Shown: piece after piece, positions 48,573 through 57,418 of the stretch | Position numbering within the stretch: the stretch's first letter is position 1 | How the letters are laid out: the number at the start of each line of letters is the position of its first letter | DNA from: JBGPTK01 sp963797765 | GTDB lineage: Bacteria > Acidobacteriota > Terriglobia > Acidiferrales > UBA7541 | Length of the DNA stretch: 64,000 nucleotides | Assembly: GCA_963797765.1 (NCBI GenBank) | Contig: CAWCQU010000002.1 | Span: forward strand, 1,178,001-1,242,000 | Reading direction: 5' to 3' | Notes under the pieces: model-generated | Database searches by the model: none | Told to the model about the DNA's origin: nothing | Seen by the model: only the letters and a program-made list of their open reading frames with translations | Made by a program: the position numbers and the translations under genes

Positions 48573-51218
48573 AACTCCTCGACACGCTTCGCTTCCGCAT
48601 CGCCACTCTGTTCCATCGCTCACAGGTGAACGACGAGATGGAGGAGGAGCTTCGCTCGCACATCCAGCACCGCGCCGACGATCTGGAACGTTCCGGCATG
48701 AATCGCGCCGAGGCATTGCGCCGCGCGCACATCGAGTTCGGCGGCCATGTGCGGTTCAAAGAGGAATGCCACGAAGCAGCCGGCTGGAATTTTTTCGACA
48801 TTCTCTTACAGGATGTGCGTTTCAGCCTTCGCCTGTTGCGCAAATCTCCCGGATTCACCATCACCGCCGTTGCGACGCTGGTATTGGGTATCGGCGCAAA
48901 CGCCGTAGTTTTTGGGATATTGAATGCGCTGATACTGCGCCCGCTGAATTTGCCTCAGGAGCAGAGCCTCTATGCACTCGACCGGGGTGGTATCGGGTTC
49001 GAGTCGTATCCTAACTATCTCGACCTGCGGGACCGCAACCGCAGCTTTGAGGAGCTGGCAATCTATACCATGGCTGAAGCGGGGCTGGACACAGGCCAAA
49101 ATCTATCCCGCGTGTGGGGCTACGAAGACGAGCGGAAACTACTTCGACGCATTGGGCATTCGGCCATATCTTGGCCGCGTTTTCCACGCCTCCGATGAGC
49201 ATGGCCCAAACAGCGCTCCGTATATGGTGCTCAATTACGCATATTGGCACTCCCATTTTCAGGATGATCGTGGGGTGGTGGGCCGTACGGTCCTGGTGAA
49301 CAAGCATCCTTTTACCATCCTCGGTGTAGCGCCGCCTGGGTTCCGCGGGACTTTATTGCTTTTCTCTGCCGATTTCTTTGTGCCGATCGTGAACGAGGAG
49401 CAGGTGGGCGGGGAGGGTTACCTGAACGCGCGGGGCAAGCGCCGGGTTTTGGAGATGATTGGACATCTGAAGCCGGGAGTCACTCCGGCGCAGGCTACCA
49501 CCGATCTGAATTCCGTTGGCTCGTATCTGGAAAAGACCTATCCCAAAGAGGACAGCAAAATGAGCTTTGTGCTCGTGCGTCCCGGTCTTGGGGGGAATTT
49601 TCTTGGACGTCCGATCGAGGGATTCCTAACCGGGTTGATGCTGCTGGCGGGGTTGATTCTGATGGCCGCATGCGCCAATCTGGGCAGCCTGTTTGCCGCA
49701 CGCGCCGCTGACCGTTCCCGGGAAGTTGCTCTGCGACTCGCACTGGGAGCGAGCCGCCTGCGCATTCTGCGGCAACTCTTCACAGAGGCCATACTGATTT
49801 CACTGGTGGGGGGCGCTGCCGGACTATGGGGCAGCATCGTGCTGTTGCGCCAGTTGAGCGTGTGGCAGCCATTTTCCCGATTTCCCATGAGTGTGTCTGT
49901 AAGTCCAGATGCAAATGTCTATGTAGTAGCCTTGGTTTTGGCGTTGGTGAGCGGCATCCTCTTCGGTATTGTTCCGGTGCGGCAAGTGCTCAGGACCAAT
50001 CCCTATGAAATCATCAAGTCCGGATCGACGAGCACGGTTGGGAGGAGGATTTCGCTCCGGGACCTGTTACTTGTCGTGCAAATTGCGATCTGTGCGGTGC
50101 TGGTCACTTCTTCCATGGTTGCAGTGCGAGGACTGGTGCGCTCGCTGCACAGCAATTTCGGTATTGAGCCGCAGAAGGCGACTTTGGTAAATACAGATCT
50201 GAATATGGCAGGTTACCGCGGCGACAGCGTGCCCCCAATGCGAAGACGCATGATCGATGCCCTGGCGACAATTCCTGGCGTAAGGTCCGTGGGACTGACT
50301 GATCTGCCGCCATTAATTCTTGACGGGCACAGGCCGCCTGTCTTCACTGACAATACGACAGACCTGAGGCCAGCGAATGCCGCTGCTCACCCCTTTCTGT
50401 TCAACATAGCGGGCGAGTACTTCGATGCGGCGGGCACAGCCTTGTTGTTGGGAAGGACCTTCACCTGGCATGACGATGCCGATGCGCCGCGCGTGGCCGT
50501 GATCAACCAGGAGTTTGCGCGCAGAATCTTTGGCTCCGTGACCAACGCAATGGGGCAATATTACAAGACGCTGGATGGAACGCGCGTACAAGTGGTAGGC
50601 ATTGTTGAAGACGGAAAATATTTCAACCTTACCGAGGACCAGCAGCCGGCGATGTTTCTCCCCATCCTGCAATCGCCATCAACCCAGACATGGCTGGTGG
50701 TGCGCTCGAAGGGCGATCCGCAGCAACTTGCCGCGGCGATTCGGAGCAAAGTGCGGGACCTGGATGAAGGGTTGCCTGCTTACATCCAATCGTGGAGCAA
50801 AGAAATGTACGCAGTGCTGTTTCCTTCGCGCGTGGCGACGGTATCGCTGGGGGTTCTGGGTGTGATGGGCGCAATGCTGTCGATCACCGGCATTTTTGGA
50901 ATGGCTGCATACTCGGTCAGCAAGCGGCGGCGGGAGTTGGGAATTCGCATCGCCCTTGGCGCGCAACCTAAGGAAGTGTTACGGGCAGCGTTGGGACGGG
51001 CATTCAAGTTGCTCGCTTTTGGTTCAGCCGCGGGATTGCTTTTGGGGATTCTCGCGGCCCGAGTGCTGGCTTTCATCGTGTATCAGGCAACTCCGCGCGA
51101 TCCGCTGGTATTGGCTGGCGTTGTTCTGGCGATGATGTTTCTGGGGCTGCTGGCTACGTGGATTCCGGCGCAGCGCGCGCTGTCTCTTGATCCTTTAATC
51201 CTGCTGCGCGAGGAATGA
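48569..51218 (+). CDS. ADOP-family FtsX/MacB-like permease 4 (prefix domain; one frameshift)
   Basis: About 883 residues after repair. Prefix domain LRFRIATLFHRSQVNDEMEE and RRAHIEFGGHVRFKEECHEA, entry helix SLRLLRKSPGFTITAVATLV, two periplasmic domains, and FtsX clusters with LILMAACANLGSLFAARAAD, REVALRLALGASRLRILRQL and RELGIRIALGAQPKEVLRAA; it ends DPLILLREE. One extra base near 49130, between WGYEDE and GNYFDALGIRPYLGR, breaks the frame. It overlaps the PadR stop by four bases, so the two proteins are translationally coupled. Confidence 0.88.
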
Positions 51219-51284
51219 ATTGGGCTCAATGGATTACCGCGAGGGCGCGGAGAGACGCAGAGATGGTGTGGAAAGGATCATCCA

Positions 51285-51830
51285 TTAAGGAGAGCTGTGG
51301 CCGGCGCATTGCAGCACGCCCAGGTATGCACTCCACGGACCGACGGCCTCGCGGTACTGGTGGGCCATGATCCTTGAGATTTGGTGTAGATGAGTTAAAT
51401 CATGAACTGCCCAGGTGGCCAGCAACTGTGACAGGGTAACTACTCCGAGGGCAGGATGCCGCCCACGCAGTTCGAGGTCCTCTTGACGCAGATTTAATGC
51501 ACGCAGTTCGCCCACGTTTTCTGAACGCAGACGGGCAAATTCATCCAATAATTCCGCTAGCGATTTACCTTGGCTCTCGCGGCCGTCTCCCCAACGATCG
51601 AAAGAATCGAATGTGCGAGTCTCGCCAAATTGCAGCACCATTTTGGCGCGCGGCATCCAATCCGTGCGTTCGCCGTGAATCAGATGGATCAGGACATCGA
51701 ACGCGCTCCAAGTGTTTTCGCCCTCGTTTCGGCGCGTCCACGTTTCCGGCAGATCACGCAGAAGCGCGTTGAGAGCTGCGGGAGTTCGAGTGAGAATCGA
51801 TATGGTGTGCGTCAGGTTGTGGTCCATCAT
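51285..51830 (-). CDS. DinB-superfamily (four-helix, putative metal-binding) protein
   Basis: 181 residues from ATG 51830, chosen because GAGGA lies five bases ahead; the frame reaches 51881. A DinB/YfiT-like four-helix bundle: ISILTRTPAALNALLRDLPE, TWSAFDVLIHLIHGERTDWM (first His), and VVTLSQLLATWAVHDLTHLH (two more His) give the His triad that usually binds a divalent metal. Members act as thiol-dependent transferases or hydrolases, many of unknown substrate. Not related to the polymerase gene also called dinB. It is 41 bp from the polymerase IV gene stop on the same strand. Confidence 0.87.
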   Translation of the reverse strand: MMDHNLTHTISILTRTPAALNALLRDLPETWTRRNEGENTWSAFDVLIHLIHGERTDWMPRAKMVLQFGETRTFDSFDRWGDGRESQGKSLAELLDEFARLRSENVGELRALNLRQEDLELRGRHPALGVVTLSQLLATWAVHDLTHLHQISRIMAHQYREAVGPWSAYLGVLQCAGHSSP

Positions 51831-51870
51831 GGTCCTCAATTTGTGCGCGGCGGCCCGTGCTTCGCGAACT

Positions 51871-53023
51871 TTATTCGTCATTTATCTTGAAGAGGGAGCC
51901 ACCTAATTGAATTTTAGAGAAGCCGAAGCGGTCGCGCAATTTGTCGGCGGCGCGAGTTAGGCGTTCGAGTTTCTCGCGACGGCCTGCATCGAGAAGGTCG
52001 AGCTGGCCTTGAGCGGTGGCTGAAGTGAATTCAGAGAGGGCGACGCCGAGCAGGCGGATTTTCTGGGTTGTGTCCCAGGCGCGAGTGAATTGGCGATTGA
52101 ATCGTGGAGAGCACGATCGAATCGAGATTGGTGGGCTCGGGCAGCGTTTTACTGCGCGTGATTGTTTTGAAATCGGCGTAGCGCAGCGTGAGAGTGATGG
52201 TGCGCGTGTAGAGACCGGAATCGCGCAGGCGCTTGGCGGCTTTCTGGCAGAGATAGCTGAGCGTGGAATCGAGCTGATCGCGGTCAACGGTATCCGTGCC
52301 GAAAGTTTGATTGTGCGAGATCGATTTCGGCTCGGCATCGATGAAGAATTCGTAAGAGTCCTGTCCGCGCGCCTTACGATAGAGCGCCGTGCCCCACTGG
52401 CCGAATCCTTCTTCGAGTTTCTCGAGCGGCCATTCGGCAAGCTGGCCTACGGTGTGGATGCCGAGCGCGTTGAGGCCGGCTTCGGTGACTTTGCCGATTC
52501 CGGGAATTTTTCGGACGGATAGCGGCGCAAGAAATTTTTCTTCGGCTCCCGGAGGTACCCACACCAGGCCGCGTGGCTTGGCTTGTTCCGATGCAACTTT
52601 GGCAACCAGCCGCGTGGGAGCGAGACCTGCGGAGCACGGAAGCTGTGTGGTGTTCCAGATTTCCTTAATCAGTTTGTGAGCGGCGGCGAGCGGCGGGCCA
52701 TGCATGCGTTCGGTGCCGGCCAGGTCGAGATAGGCCTCGTCGATCGAAGCCATTTCCACCACAGGAGAATATTTCGCCAGGATCGCGGAGATGCGGTCGC
52801 TCCATTTGCCGTAAAGATCGTGGTGGCCGTCCAGAAAAATTGCGTGCGGGCAGAGTCGGCCCGCTGTTCGCAGCGGCATCGCAGATTGGATGCCGAATTT
52901 TCGTGCTTCATAGCTGGCCGCCGAAACCACGCCGCGCTGGTCGGGTTGCCCGCCGACGACCACCGGCTTGCCGCGCAATTCCGGCCGCGCCAGTAATTCG
53001 ACGGAAACGAAAAACGCGTCCAT
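51871..53023 (-). CDS. dinB: DNA polymerase IV, Y family (one or two frameshifts)
   Basis: Translesion polymerase. The palm shows MDAFFVSVELLARPELRGKP, VVSAASYEARKFGIQSAMPL and SIDEAYLDLAG (catalytic SIDE motif), the thumb GIGKVTEAGLNALGIHTVGQ, and the little finger. One extra base near 52107 breaks the frame; the rest (RFNRQFTRAWDTTQKIRLLG, VALSEF) ends at 51871. The first metal ligand should be in ILHIDMDAFF, but the ATG at 53023 excludes that Asp, so the true start is upstream. ATG 53111 becomes available if a further extra base near 53045 is removed. Length after repair is about 385-415 residues, normal for the family. Confidence 0.87.
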
Positions 53024-53210
53024 GTCGATGTGCAGAATGGAGGAAGAGAGAGCCGGAGTATCGGAAGTTGATCGGATCGTGCTTCGCGCGAAAGGTGGCC
53101 AGCTTGGGCATGGCGGTTTTCTGGGGAATACCTTACACCCGATTGTGAGCTAGTGCTCTAGTAAGGATTCTTAGAAACAAAGCGTAAGTTCGATCCGGGA
53201 CAAGCTTTGA

Positions 53211-53624
53211 TCAGGGATGTCGAGCATTGATGTCATTGCGGATTGTGGCGAGATAGTCGCGGGCAGTTTCGAGGGCTTGTTCGGCGTCGTGACGAGAAAC
53301 AAATCCTGTGTCGTCGTAGAGGGCCATGTTCCGCTTCCGGCGGAGGCGATCAAAAACTGTAAGCAGGCCGCCATGTTTCTTGTCAATGTGCGTCCGGACG
53401 AAATCAATGATTGCGATGTGATGCCCCGGCTGACTCCGAGCGCGAAAGCCGTGGCTGAACATGAAGCCGAGCGAGGCTTTTAACATTGCTTCATAGGCTT
53501 GCTGCAGGCAGGCTTCCTCGTCAAAAGCAATAATCTTTCTGGCTGATACAAGTTTCTTGTCGGCGCTTGCGAGGAAACGGCCGATCTGCGCCCAGTCAAC
53601 TTTATGCGGTTTGAGCTTCCTCAT
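53211..53624 (-). CDS. HEPN-domain protein, putative toxin of an MNT/HEPN pair
   Basis: 137 residues, all helical: WAQIGRFLASADKKLVSARK, ACLQQAYEAMLKASLGFMFS, GHHIAIIDFVRTHIDKKHGG and the HEPN signature region RLRRKRNMALYDDTGFVSRH. The HEPN RNase motif is normally Rx4-6H (RNxxxH or with a following tyrosine); here the sixth residue is Tyr (RNMALY), as in several HepT proteins whose Tyr is AMPylated by the partner. Its start overlaps the stop of the MNT gene by one base. Together they form a two-gene toxin-antitoxin unit in the antitoxin-first order. Confidence 0.85.
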   Translation of the reverse strand: MRKLKPHKVDWAQIGRFLASADKKLVSARKIIAFDEEACLQQAYEAMLKASLGFMFSHGFRARSQPGHHIAIIDFVRTHIDKKHGGLLTVFDRLRRKRNMALYDDTGFVSRHDAEQALETARDYLATIRNDINARHP

Positions 53625-54175
53625 CAGGCACCGAGAAGCGAGACGCGCTTATTGTGCCAGACGTTTTCAAGGAATGCATCCTTGCGCGACCGGCGCGCTT
53701 GAAATTCCTTGCGGCTCAAGACCGTGTAATTGATATCCCGCGCGAGCTGCCGTTCGAGATTCCGCACGGCTTCCGCCAGGGCCGTGCTTTTCGGCCGTCC
53801 GATGATCAACACATCAATGTCGCTCACGGCGTCCTGTTGGTCTCGTGCAAACGAGCCGTACAAGTACGCCTCGTCTATTCCTTCAATTTTCTTGAGTGAT
53901 TGTGCGAGCAGCGGAACCGCGCCGATGGTCTTTTTGACGATGCCGCGCACTTCATCGAAGAGGGGATATTTGCGGTTGAGCGTAAAATATTTTTGACGCC
54001 CGCTCACTTCCGAGTGGAATAGCCCTTCACGCTCCAGGCGTCCCAACTCCTTCGAGAGGTTTGATGGATCGATGCTGAGCCGTTCCGCAAGGTCACGCAG
54101 ATGGCGGCGGGATGCGGGGTTCGTAAAATAGTAGGAGAGTAGCCGCTGACGCGCTTTGGAGCGAAACTCGAACAT
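53624..54175 (-). CDS. Winged-helix MNT nucleotidyltransferase, putative antitoxin
   Basis: 183 residues from ATG 54175 (a GTG at 54193 adds six). The N-terminal half is a winged helix (ARQRLLSYYFTNPASRRHLR, DLAERLSIDPSNLSKELGRL, EREGLFHSEVSGRQKYFTLN), the C-terminal half a minimal nucleotidyltransferase with AYLYGSFARDQQDAVSDIDV (GSF...DxD) and a third Asp in QLARDINYTVL. MNT antitoxins AMPylate HEPN toxins on a tyrosine; the winged helix gives an extra autorepression route. A perfect 16-bp palindrome lies just ahead of the start (54188-54203). Downstream gene: the HEPN protein. Confidence 0.88.
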   Translation of the reverse strand: MFEFRSKARQRLLSYYFTNPASRRHLRDLAERLSIDPSNLSKELGRLEREGLFHSEVSGRQKYFTLNRKYPLFDEVRGIVKKTIGAVPLLAQSLKKIEGIDEAYLYGSFARDQQDAVSDIDVLIIGRPKSTALAEAVRNLERQLARDINYTVLSRKEFQARRSRKDAFLENVWHNKRVSLLGA

Positions 54176-54187
54176 GAGGTAGTAGTC

Positions 54188-54203
54188 TACCACACGTGTG
54201 GTA
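54188..54203. promoter_or_regulatory. 16-bp perfect palindrome, likely operator of the MNT/HEPN pair
   Basis: TACCACACGTGTGGTA lies 13 bp upstream of ATG 54175 and between an AT-rich stretch and the start. The winged-helix domain of the MNT protein is the natural candidate to bind it. Confidence 0.65.
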
Positions 54204-54437
54204 ATATTTAACTACACTGGGTGGCGAGAATCGGGGCGCGGCTGAACACTTTGCGGAAAAAGCCGAGAATTGCTCCACGATGGAATGGCACTTCAGATCA
54301 GCCATGGAGAAATTCCTCACTTCTCAAGCATTTAGGATCTACTCCGGGTTCCTCACTTCGTTCGGAATAACACCTAGGTGCATTGTTCCGCAAGCTGTGA
54401 AGCCGGCCCCTGCAGTCGAGAGTTTGCTTGGCGAGGA

Positions 54438-55343
54438 TTATTCGCGCTCGGCGGCGATGACTCGGGGGATGCCTGCAAGATCGTGGGTGGCGCTTACGCG
54501 GATCCAGCCGTGGGCGGCATTAAGTAGGGGGCCGACGTGGTCGAGGGAATCGTGGCCTAACTCCATTACGAGAAACCCGCCCGTGGGCATTAATTTTTCG
54601 GCTTGGCTTATTAGAGGAGCGTAGAGTTCCGTGCCTGTTTCGCCTGGGAAGAGCGCGTTTGCTGGTTCGTGGTCGCGGACTTCGCGGGGGAGCGTAGCCG
54701 CTTCGCGGAGAGCTATGTAGGGAGGATTGCTGACGATCAAATCGAAGCGGGCGCCTGCGGAATCGGGCCAGGCGCTTAGGAAAGCGTCTAGCAAATTGCA
54801 TTCGATAAATTGGATGCGATCGAACACGTCGTGGCGCGCGGCGTTGCGGCGGGCGACTTCCAGCGCGGCGGCGGAAATATCGGTGGCGAAGATTTCCGCT
54901 TGCGGAAATTCGTGGGACAGAGCTACAGCGAGGCAACCGGAGCCTGTGCCTACGTCGGCGATTCGCAGTGCCTGGCTGCGCTTTGTTTGACCGATGCGTT
55001 CCAGGGCTACTTCGATTACGTGCTCGGTTTCCGGGCGGGGAATCAGGACATCGGGAGTGACTTCGAATTCGAGGCCCCAGAATTCTTGTTTGCCCGTTAA
55101 GTGTTGGGTTGGTTCGCCTGCGGCGCGGCGGGCGACCAGAGCCATAAATCGATTCAGATTGTCGGCAGATAATATTTCTTCGGGGTGGGTATAAAGCCAG
55201 GCGCGGTCGCGGCCCAGCGTGTGCATGAGCAGGAGTTCGGCTGCCAGGGTATGTGAGGGCACGTTTGCTTCGCGCAGTTGGTCCATTGCGGTTTTTAATG
55301 CGGCGCGGACGTCGGTTCGTTTCTGTGATTCGGTGGACGACAT
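54438..55343 (-). CDS. prmC: Peptide chain release factor N5-glutamine methyltransferase
   Basis: 301 residues from ATG 55343 (a further start at 55364 adds seven). An N-terminal helical domain (AELLLMHTLGRDRAWLYTHP, RRAAGEPTQHLTGKQEFWGL) that contacts the release factor precedes a Rossmann domain with PRPETEHVIE, IADVGTGSGCLAVALS and the substrate motif VSNPPYIA. It methylates the Gln of the GGQ loop in RF1/RF2. Its neighbour prfA, 157 bp away on the same strand, encodes the RF1 substrate, a common arrangement. Confidence 0.95.
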   Translation of the reverse strand: MSSTESQKRTDVRAALKTAMDQLREANVPSHTLAAELLLMHTLGRDRAWLYTHPEEILSADNLNRFMALVARRAAGEPTQHLTGKQEFWGLEFEVTPDVLIPRPETEHVIEVALERIGQTKRSQALRIADVGTGSGCLAVALSHEFPQAEIFATDISAAALEVARRNAARHDVFDRIQFIECNLLDAFLSAWPDSAGARFDLIVSNPPYIALREAATLPREVRDHEPANALFPGETGTELYAPLISQAEKLMPTGGFLVMELGHDSLDHVGPLLNAAHGWIRVSATHDLAGIPRVIAAERE

Positions 55344-55390
55344 GGTGTACAGAGTGTGAGACAAAAATTGATTGCGTATTTTGGTCGATT

Positions 55391-55460
55391 TCAGGGGTTA
55401 AAACCCCTGATTTTTTAGCGCGGATACGTCGGAGCTGAAGCTCCGACCCCCTAAAAACCT
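55391..55460 (-). repeat. REP-A element, copy 5 (inverse)
   Basis: Inverse orientation of the 19112 unit: GGGGTTAAAACCCC (variant second arm), then GTCGGAGCTGAAGCTCCGAC and CCCCCTAAAAA. It lies in the prmC-prfA gap. Confidence 0.88.
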
Positions 55461-55499
55461 AAACGAAAATCAATTCGCCAGACGGCGGCACTGCCAACT

Positions 55500-56591
55500 T
55501 TAGGCTTCGATTAGTTCTTGCTTCAGGCGCTCGGATTCGAAATGGGCGACTAGCGCGTCGACCAGCGGGCCCAGTCTGCCTTCCATCACTTCGGTTAGCT
55601 GGTGCAGCGTCAGTCCGATACGATGATCGGAAACTCGGTTTTGCGGAAAATTGTAGGTGCGAATTTTTTCCGAGCGGTCGCCGGTTTTGATCTGGCCGCG
55701 GCGTTCGGCGGCGATCAACTGGTGCTGCTTTTCCTGCTCCAGTTCGTACAAGCGAGTGCGCAGCACGCGCATGGCCTTGGCGCGATTCTTGATTTGCGAT
55801 TTTTCGTCCTGCTGCGAAACCACCAGGCCCGTGGGAATATGCGTGATGCGAACTGCGGAATAGGTGGTGTTCACGGATTGTCCGCCGGGACCCGAGGAGC
55901 AAAACGTATCGATGCGCAAATCTTTCGCTTCGATTTTGATATCAATGTCATCGGCTTCGGGAAGCACGGCGACCGTCGCGGCGGAGGTATGGATGCGGCC
56001 TTGCTGCTCGGTGGCCGGCACGCGCTGCACTCGGTGCACTCCGCTTTCGTATTTCAGTTTTGAATAAACTTTCTTGCCCTGAATCGCGGCGATAATTTCT
56101 TTCACTCCGCCGATGGAAGATGCCGAACTTTCCAGGACTTCCACTTTCCATCCTTGCGATTCCGCGTAGCGCGAATACATGCGGAATAATTCGCCGGCGA
56201 AGAGCGAAGCTTCGTCGCCGCCGGTGCCGGCGCGGATTTCCACGATCACGTTTTTTTCGTCGTTGGGATCTTTCGGCAGCAGCAGAAATTTCAGGTCCTG
56301 TTCCACTTTTACTTTGCGTTCTTCGAGAACGTGTTCCTCGTCGTGGGCCATTTGCTTCATTTCGGCGTCGTCCGCTTCGAACAGCATTTGCTTCACGCCG
56401 GCCAGGCCCTTTTCGATTTCTTTCCATTCGCGATATTTGCCAACCACTTCGGCGAGTTCGGAATGCGTACGGGCGAGCTTCTGGAAGCGCGCGGAGTCGG
56501 ATTGCACTTCGGGCGAGGAAAGCTGCTGCGTTAATTCTTCATAGCGCGATTCGATGTGATCGAGTTTTTGGTACAGCGTCAAATTAGCCAT
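55500..56591 (-). CDS. prfA: Peptide chain release factor 1
   Basis: 363 residues. Domain 1 is helical (LTLYQKLDHIESRYEELTQQ), and the acidic GTGGDEASLFAGELF motif is present. The codon-recognition motif is in HRVQRVPATEQQGRIHTS (PxT type, reading UAA and UAG), and the peptidyl-hydrolysis loop is CSSGPGGQSVNTTYSAVRIT (GGQ). It ends domain 4 with LHQLTEVMEGRLGPLVDALV. It releases finished peptides at UAA/UAG stops. A clear start, with rpmE and other translation genes in the same neighbourhood. Confidence 0.97.
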   Translation of the reverse strand: MANLTLYQKLDHIESRYEELTQQLSSPEVQSDSARFQKLARTHSELAEVVGKYREWKEIEKGLAGVKQMLFEADDAEMKQMAHDEEHVLEERKVKVEQDLKFLLLPKDPNDEKNVIVEIRAGTGGDEASLFAGELFRMYSRYAESQGWKVEVLESSASSIGGVKEIIAAIQGKKVYSKLKYESGVHRVQRVPATEQQGRIHTSAATVAVLPEADDIDIKIEAKDLRIDTFCSSGPGGQSVNTTYSAVRITHIPTGLVVSQQDEKSQIKNRAKAMRVLRTRLYELEQEKQHQLIAAERRGQIKTGDRSEKIRTYNFPQNRVSDHRIGLTLHQLTEVMEGRLGPLVDALVAHFESERLKQELIEA

Positions 56592-56923
56592 GGCAATTCA
56601 CCCACGCTGGAAAACGACAAAATTAAGTGAAATGGTCGGAAAAATGGGGTGATTCAGCGCCCGGTTAGCCGGGTGGGGCGGGGATCGCTAATAGAATGCG
56701 GCGAACATTGCAGTCGTCTATGGACTGAGGATAGCTGCAATTGTGGACAGTGTCAAAGGGTGGGTTATCAGGTAGGCAAAGAAAGGCTTTACCGCAGATG
56801 GCGCTGAGAGCGCAGAGGCAGGTCTGGGAACAGTGCGAGCCTGATCAAGAAAGCGGGGCGCCCCGATAAAAAACATCGGGGTGCAAAAATCGCACGGCCT
56901 GTCGCTGCAGGTAAACTGGCCCC
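56592..56923. other. Intergenic region upstream of prfA
   Basis: Holds a CGCAGAG-type repeat (56785-56822) and a GC-rich inverted pair near 56866-56885 (CCCCGATAAAAAACATCGGGG). The prfA promoter is expected at its left part but none is clear. No ORF. Confidence 0.5.
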
Positions 56924-57418
56924 CTACAATAGGATTAGGGAGGGGTTCGCCAGCAGCACGAAGGCTCGGTGGATGCGATAGAGCACAAAGGCGGTTGCGG
57001 CTCCCACGGGAATTGCAAGCCAAATTCCGGCATCGAGGACGGTTGTTGGTCCGTACGTGAGCAGCAGGAGCCAGCGGTGGCGCGAATCCGGCGCAGCGAT
57101 TGAGTAGCGGCCCCAAATTCCCAGCAATTCCAGTAGAGCCGGAGAAAGAATTGCTCCCGCCAGGGCCCACTGCCAGGCGAATTGCCAATTGGCTGCGCGG
57201 GCGATCCGGCGCAGAAGAAAAGCGCCGAGAAACGAACTGAGAGCTCCGAAAATCAGCGCATAAAAATTGAAAAGCAGAAGACCGATTGCGCCACGCATGG
57301 AATAAGCCTGCATCAATGGCGCGCCGAACAGATCTTTCAGCCAGATACAAATGCTCATGAAGGTGCAGCCGCAAATCCAGGCGGCCAGGTAGTAGATCAG
57401 GCTGCCGCGGCGGGTCAT
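56924..57418 (-). CDS. Membrane protein, unknown, coupled to thyX-like gene
   Basis: 164 residues from ATG 57418, which overlaps the stop of the upstream ThyX-like gene by four bases (ATGA). Four hydrophobic segments: IYYLAAWICGCTFMSICIWL, GAIGLLLFNFYALIFGALSS, WQWALAGAILSPALLELLGI and TVLDAGIWLAIPVGAATAFV. Sequence and size do not match a family I know. The tight coupling suggests it is made together with the ThyX-like protein, but no shared pathway is evident. Confidence 0.75.
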   Translation of the reverse strand: MTRRGSLIYYLAAWICGCTFMSICIWLKDLFGAPLMQAYSMRGAIGLLLFNFYALIFGALSSFLGAFLLRRIARAANWQFAWQWALAGAILSPALLELLGIWGRYSIAAPDSRHRWLLLLTYGPTTVLDAGIWLAIPVGAATAFVLYRIHRAFVLLANPSLILL

